Part shown: positions 5,834 through 7,626 of the stretch, in pieces
Position numbering within the stretch: the stretch's first letter is position 1
Layout: each line of letters opens with the position of its first letter
NCBI GenBank assembly: GCA_003141795.1
Contig: PLNO01000181.1
Coordinates: 1 to 7,626, forward strand
Length of the DNA stretch: 7,626 nucleotides
Direction: 5' to 3'
Source: Spirochaetaceae bacterium
Lineage (GTDB): Bacteria; Spirochaetota; Spirochaetia; SZUA-6; Fen-1364
Made by a program: the position numbers and the translations under genes
Notes under the pieces: model-generated
Databases searched by the model: none
What the model was told of the DNA's origin: nothing
Seen by the model: only the letters and a program-made list of their open reading frames with translations

Positions 5834-6662
5834 CCCATTTCCAGACCATCCCCCGCCCCGGTGCGAAGAGAAACGCCAGCATGAAGAATGCCGTGGCGGT
5901 CAAAACGATCGCCGCCCCCGACACCACGTTGAGGTAGTAGCTCGCGTACAGCCCGATGATGCTGGATAAAGCCCCGAAAAGCGCGGACAGCCCCATCATG
6001 CGGGGGAGGCGACGGGTGAGCAGATACGCGGTGGCGCCCGGGGTCACGAGCATGGAGGTGACAAGCCCTATGCCCACGCTCTGGAGGGAGACGACGACCG
6101 TGAGGGCAAGGAGTACGAGCAGCACGGTGCGCAGGCGTTCGGTCGGCAGGCGCAGGGTGGCCGCCAGCACCGGGTCGAAGGACACGACGAGAAGCTCCTT
6201 GTAGAGAAGAAAGACCACGGCCAGGACGATGACCACGAGGCCCGCCGTCAGCGCGAGGTCCGTCATGCTCACCCCCAGCACGTTCCCGAAGAGGATGTGG
6301 CTCAAGTCCATTGCGTAGGATCGTATCGAGCTGATGAGGATGACCCCGAGGGAGAACGCCGCGGCGAAGAGGATGCCGATGGCCGAGTCCTCCTTCAGAC
6401 GGCCCTGGCGGGAGAAAAAGCCGATGCCCAGTGCAACGGCAATCGCTGCGGCGAGCGCCCCGACCAGCAGGTTCCCCTTGAGGAGGTACGCCACGGCGAC
6501 CCCCGGAAGGATCGAGTGGGCCATCGCATCGCCGATGAAGGCCATGGAGCGCAGCACGACGTAGCAGCCGACCACAGCGCAGGCGATCCCCACGAGGATC
6601 GCCACCAGCATCCCCCGCTGCATGAAGGCATAGGACAGCGGGGCGACGAGCCAGGGGATCAT
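5802..6662 (-). CDS. znuB: ABC-3 family metal transporter permease (zinc/manganese type)
   Basis: The 286-residue, strongly hydrophobic protein has about eight predicted membrane segments (roughly 17-37, 52-80, 91-113, 131-156, 177-198, 200-215, 222-242 and 246-268). It carries the signature region of the ZnuB/MntB/TroC permease family: M-A-F-I-G-D-A-M-A-H-S-I-L-P-G (40-54) and the cytoplasmic loop V-S-F-D-P-V-L-A (160-167). It would form the inner-membrane channel of a divalent-metal importer. The ATG overlaps the stop of the upstream binding-protein gene as ATGA, indicating coupled translation. No ATPase gene follows: its stop lies within the convergent histidine-kinase gene, so the ATPase must be upstream or elsewhere. 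The zinc-style symbol is a family label; manganese or iron transport cannot be excluded. Confidence 0.92.
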   Translation of the reverse strand: MIPWLVAPLSYAFMQRGMLVAILVGIACAVVGCYVVLRSMAFIGDAMAHSILPGVAVAYLLKGNLLVGALAAAIAVALGIGFFSRQGRLKEDSAIGILFAAAFSLGVILISSIRSYAMDLSHILFGNVLGVSMTDLALTAGLVVIVLAVVFLLYKELLVVSFDPVLAATLRLPTERLRTVLLVLLALTVVVSLQSVGIGLVTSMLVTPGATAYLLTRRLPRMMGLSALFGALSSIIGLYASYYLNVVSGAAIVLTATAFFMLAFLFAPGRGMVWKWVSAARGGRSG

Positions 6663-7626
6663 TTCCCGTTCCCCGACAGGGCGTCGACGATCGTGGTCAC
6701 GTCATACCTCATCATGTCAAGGTACGTCGGGGCCGGCCCCGTTGCGTCGGTGAGGGAATGCGTGTACAGCGCCGTGACCACCGTGATACCCGCTTCCCGC
6801 GCCACCTGTCCGGCGAGCTGGGGGCTTGATCCGGTTTCCAGGAAGATGGCGCGCACGTGCGCCGCCTTCAGCCCGTCGATGAGACGCGCCTGCTGCCGGG
6901 CTGTGGGCGAAGCGTCTGCGCTGACGCTGGGGACGACAGTACCCACGATGCGGAAACCGTAGCGGTCGGCGAAGTATCCGAAGCTCTCATGGTTGGTGAC
7001 GAGCTTGCGATCCGCGGCCGGGATTTGGGCCACTTTCGCCCCGATCCAGGTGTCGAGCTCGGCGAGCTTTGCGATGTAGGCGTCGGCATTTTTGCCGTAG
7101 ATGGCGGCGCCCGACGGGTCCAGCCGGATGAACGCGTCGCGGATGTTGCGTATGTAGGTCTCCACGTTGACCGGGTCGAGCCAGAAATGGGGGTCTGCTT
7201 CCATGGACGGGCCGGTGGCGATGGCGCCGCCCTCCAGCACCTCCCCTTCCCTCCCTGTCCTGCTCACGAGGCCGGCGGAGGCTTCCACGACAGGGCGGTC
7301 GCCGCCGACGCTGGAGAGGAGCCTGGCCATGAACGACTCGAGGCCTGCCCCGTTCTCAACGATGATCCGCGCCCCCGCCACAGCCGCCACGTCCCTGGGG
7401 GTGGGCTCGTACTCGTGCGGATCGACGCCGGGGGGGACGATGGAGCGCACCTCGAGCCTGTCCCCCGCGACCTGCCGGCAGAAATCCGCGAGAAAAGTCT
7501 CCACGGCCACGACGGGAGCGCCCCGAGCGGAGCCGGCCGCGGGCTTCTGCCCGCCGCATCCGGCCAGCACGAGGACGAGTGAAACGAGACAGAGCGGGAG
7601 AGCCGCCGCACGGCGGTTCTGTGGGA
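6659..7626 (-). CDS. znuA: Metal-binding ABC transporter lipoprotein, cluster A-I/ZnuA family, 5' end cut by window
   Basis: The frame stays open to the right edge. Its first visible residues, N-R-R followed by a hydrophobic run and the lipobox L-A-G-C (Cys codon 7558-7556), are a lipoprotein signal peptide, so the true start lies beyond 7626 and the GTG at 7570 is internal. The mature part has the metal-site motifs of the family. Numbering from the GTG, these are D-P-H-E-Y-E-P-T (His52), D-P-H-F-W-L-D (His128), T-N-H-E-S-F-G-Y-F (His194), a long backbone helix, and P-A-P-T-Y-L-D-M-M-R-Y near the end. A histidine at the third site is typical of zinc binders; manganese binders usually have glutamate. 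Where most relatives have Asp in the last ligand segment, this protein reads L-Y-T-H-S-L (His271). The His-rich loop of enterobacterial ZnuA is absent. The protein delivers metal to the permease with which it shares an ATGA overlap. Confidence 0.92.
   Translation of the reverse strand, partial: PQNRRAAALPLCLVSLVLVLAGCGGQKPAAGSARGAPVVAVETFLADFCRQVAGDRLEVRSIVPPGVDPHEYEPTPRDVAAVAGARIIVENGAGLESFMARLLSSVGGDRPVVEASAGLVSRTGREGEVLEGGAIATGPSMEADPHFWLDPVNVETYIRNIRDAFIRLDPSGAAIYGKNADAYIAKLAELDTWIGAKVAQIPAADRKLVTNHESFGYFADRYGFRIVGTVVPSVSADASPTARQQARLIDGLKAAHVRAIFLETGSSPQLAGQVAREAGITVVTALYTHSLTDATGPAPTYLDMMRYDVTTIVDALSGNGK

Noticed and set aside
5822..5836. GGG-CAGCGCTG-ACCC as a terminator hairpin at the kinase/permease junction.
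   Set aside because: The palindrome has no loop bases and no T-run follows in either direction, so it does not look like an intrinsic terminator.
7568..7570. GTG as the start of the metal-binding lipoprotein.
   Set aside because: It would leave only four residues before the lipobox cysteine; the hydrophobic signal peptide continues in frame upstream to the window edge.

Overview
The window is a dense, GC-rich stretch of bacterial chromosome with six protein genes (two cut by the window edges) and almost no non-coding sequence. No RNA gene, mobile element, CRISPR array or long repeat is visible. GC content, gene style and by-eye resemblance of the aminotransferases and the A-type carrier to deltaproteobacterial (Geobacter-like) proteins suggest a GC-rich Gram-negative bacterium. 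That placement is a weak inference because there is no marker gene.

Layout. On the minus strand, 1-1125 is a partial uronate-isomerase-like amidohydrolase-fold protein. Directly upstream of it, at 1122-1487, lies a HesB/IscA-type iron-sulfur carrier with an extra cysteine-rich tail. A 104-base divergent spacer (1488-1591) separates these from a plus-strand run. That run holds histidinol-phosphate aminotransferase (hisC, 1592-2683), a second PLP aminotransferase overlapping it by 14 bases (2670-3857), and a soluble PAS/hybrid histidine kinase with a C-terminal receiver (3902-5833). Convergent to the kinase and overlapping its 3' end is the metal-transport pair: an ABC-3 family permease (5802-6662) and its lipoprotein substrate-binding partner (6659-7626). 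They are joined by an ATGA overlap, and the binding protein runs off the right edge through its signal peptide.

How the genes work together. The two aminotransferases look co-translated. The metal-binding lipoprotein and permease form two thirds of a zinc/manganese-type ABC importer whose ATPase must be encoded elsewhere, most simply beyond the right edge. Nothing ties the kinase to a particular neighbour except proximity.

The most interesting part is the 1488-1591 spacer. It holds two well-formed sigma70-type promoters back to back. Each -10 hexamer sits only 6-7 bases from an ATG that has no Shine-Dalgarno sequence, so both transcripts are predicted to be leaderless. A perfect 7-4-7 inverted repeat lies between the two -35 elements. 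The internal genes of each run instead have Shine-Dalgarno sequences or stop/start overlaps. I found no convincing wholly new multi-gene system; the remaining findings are details of regulation and of unusual residues.
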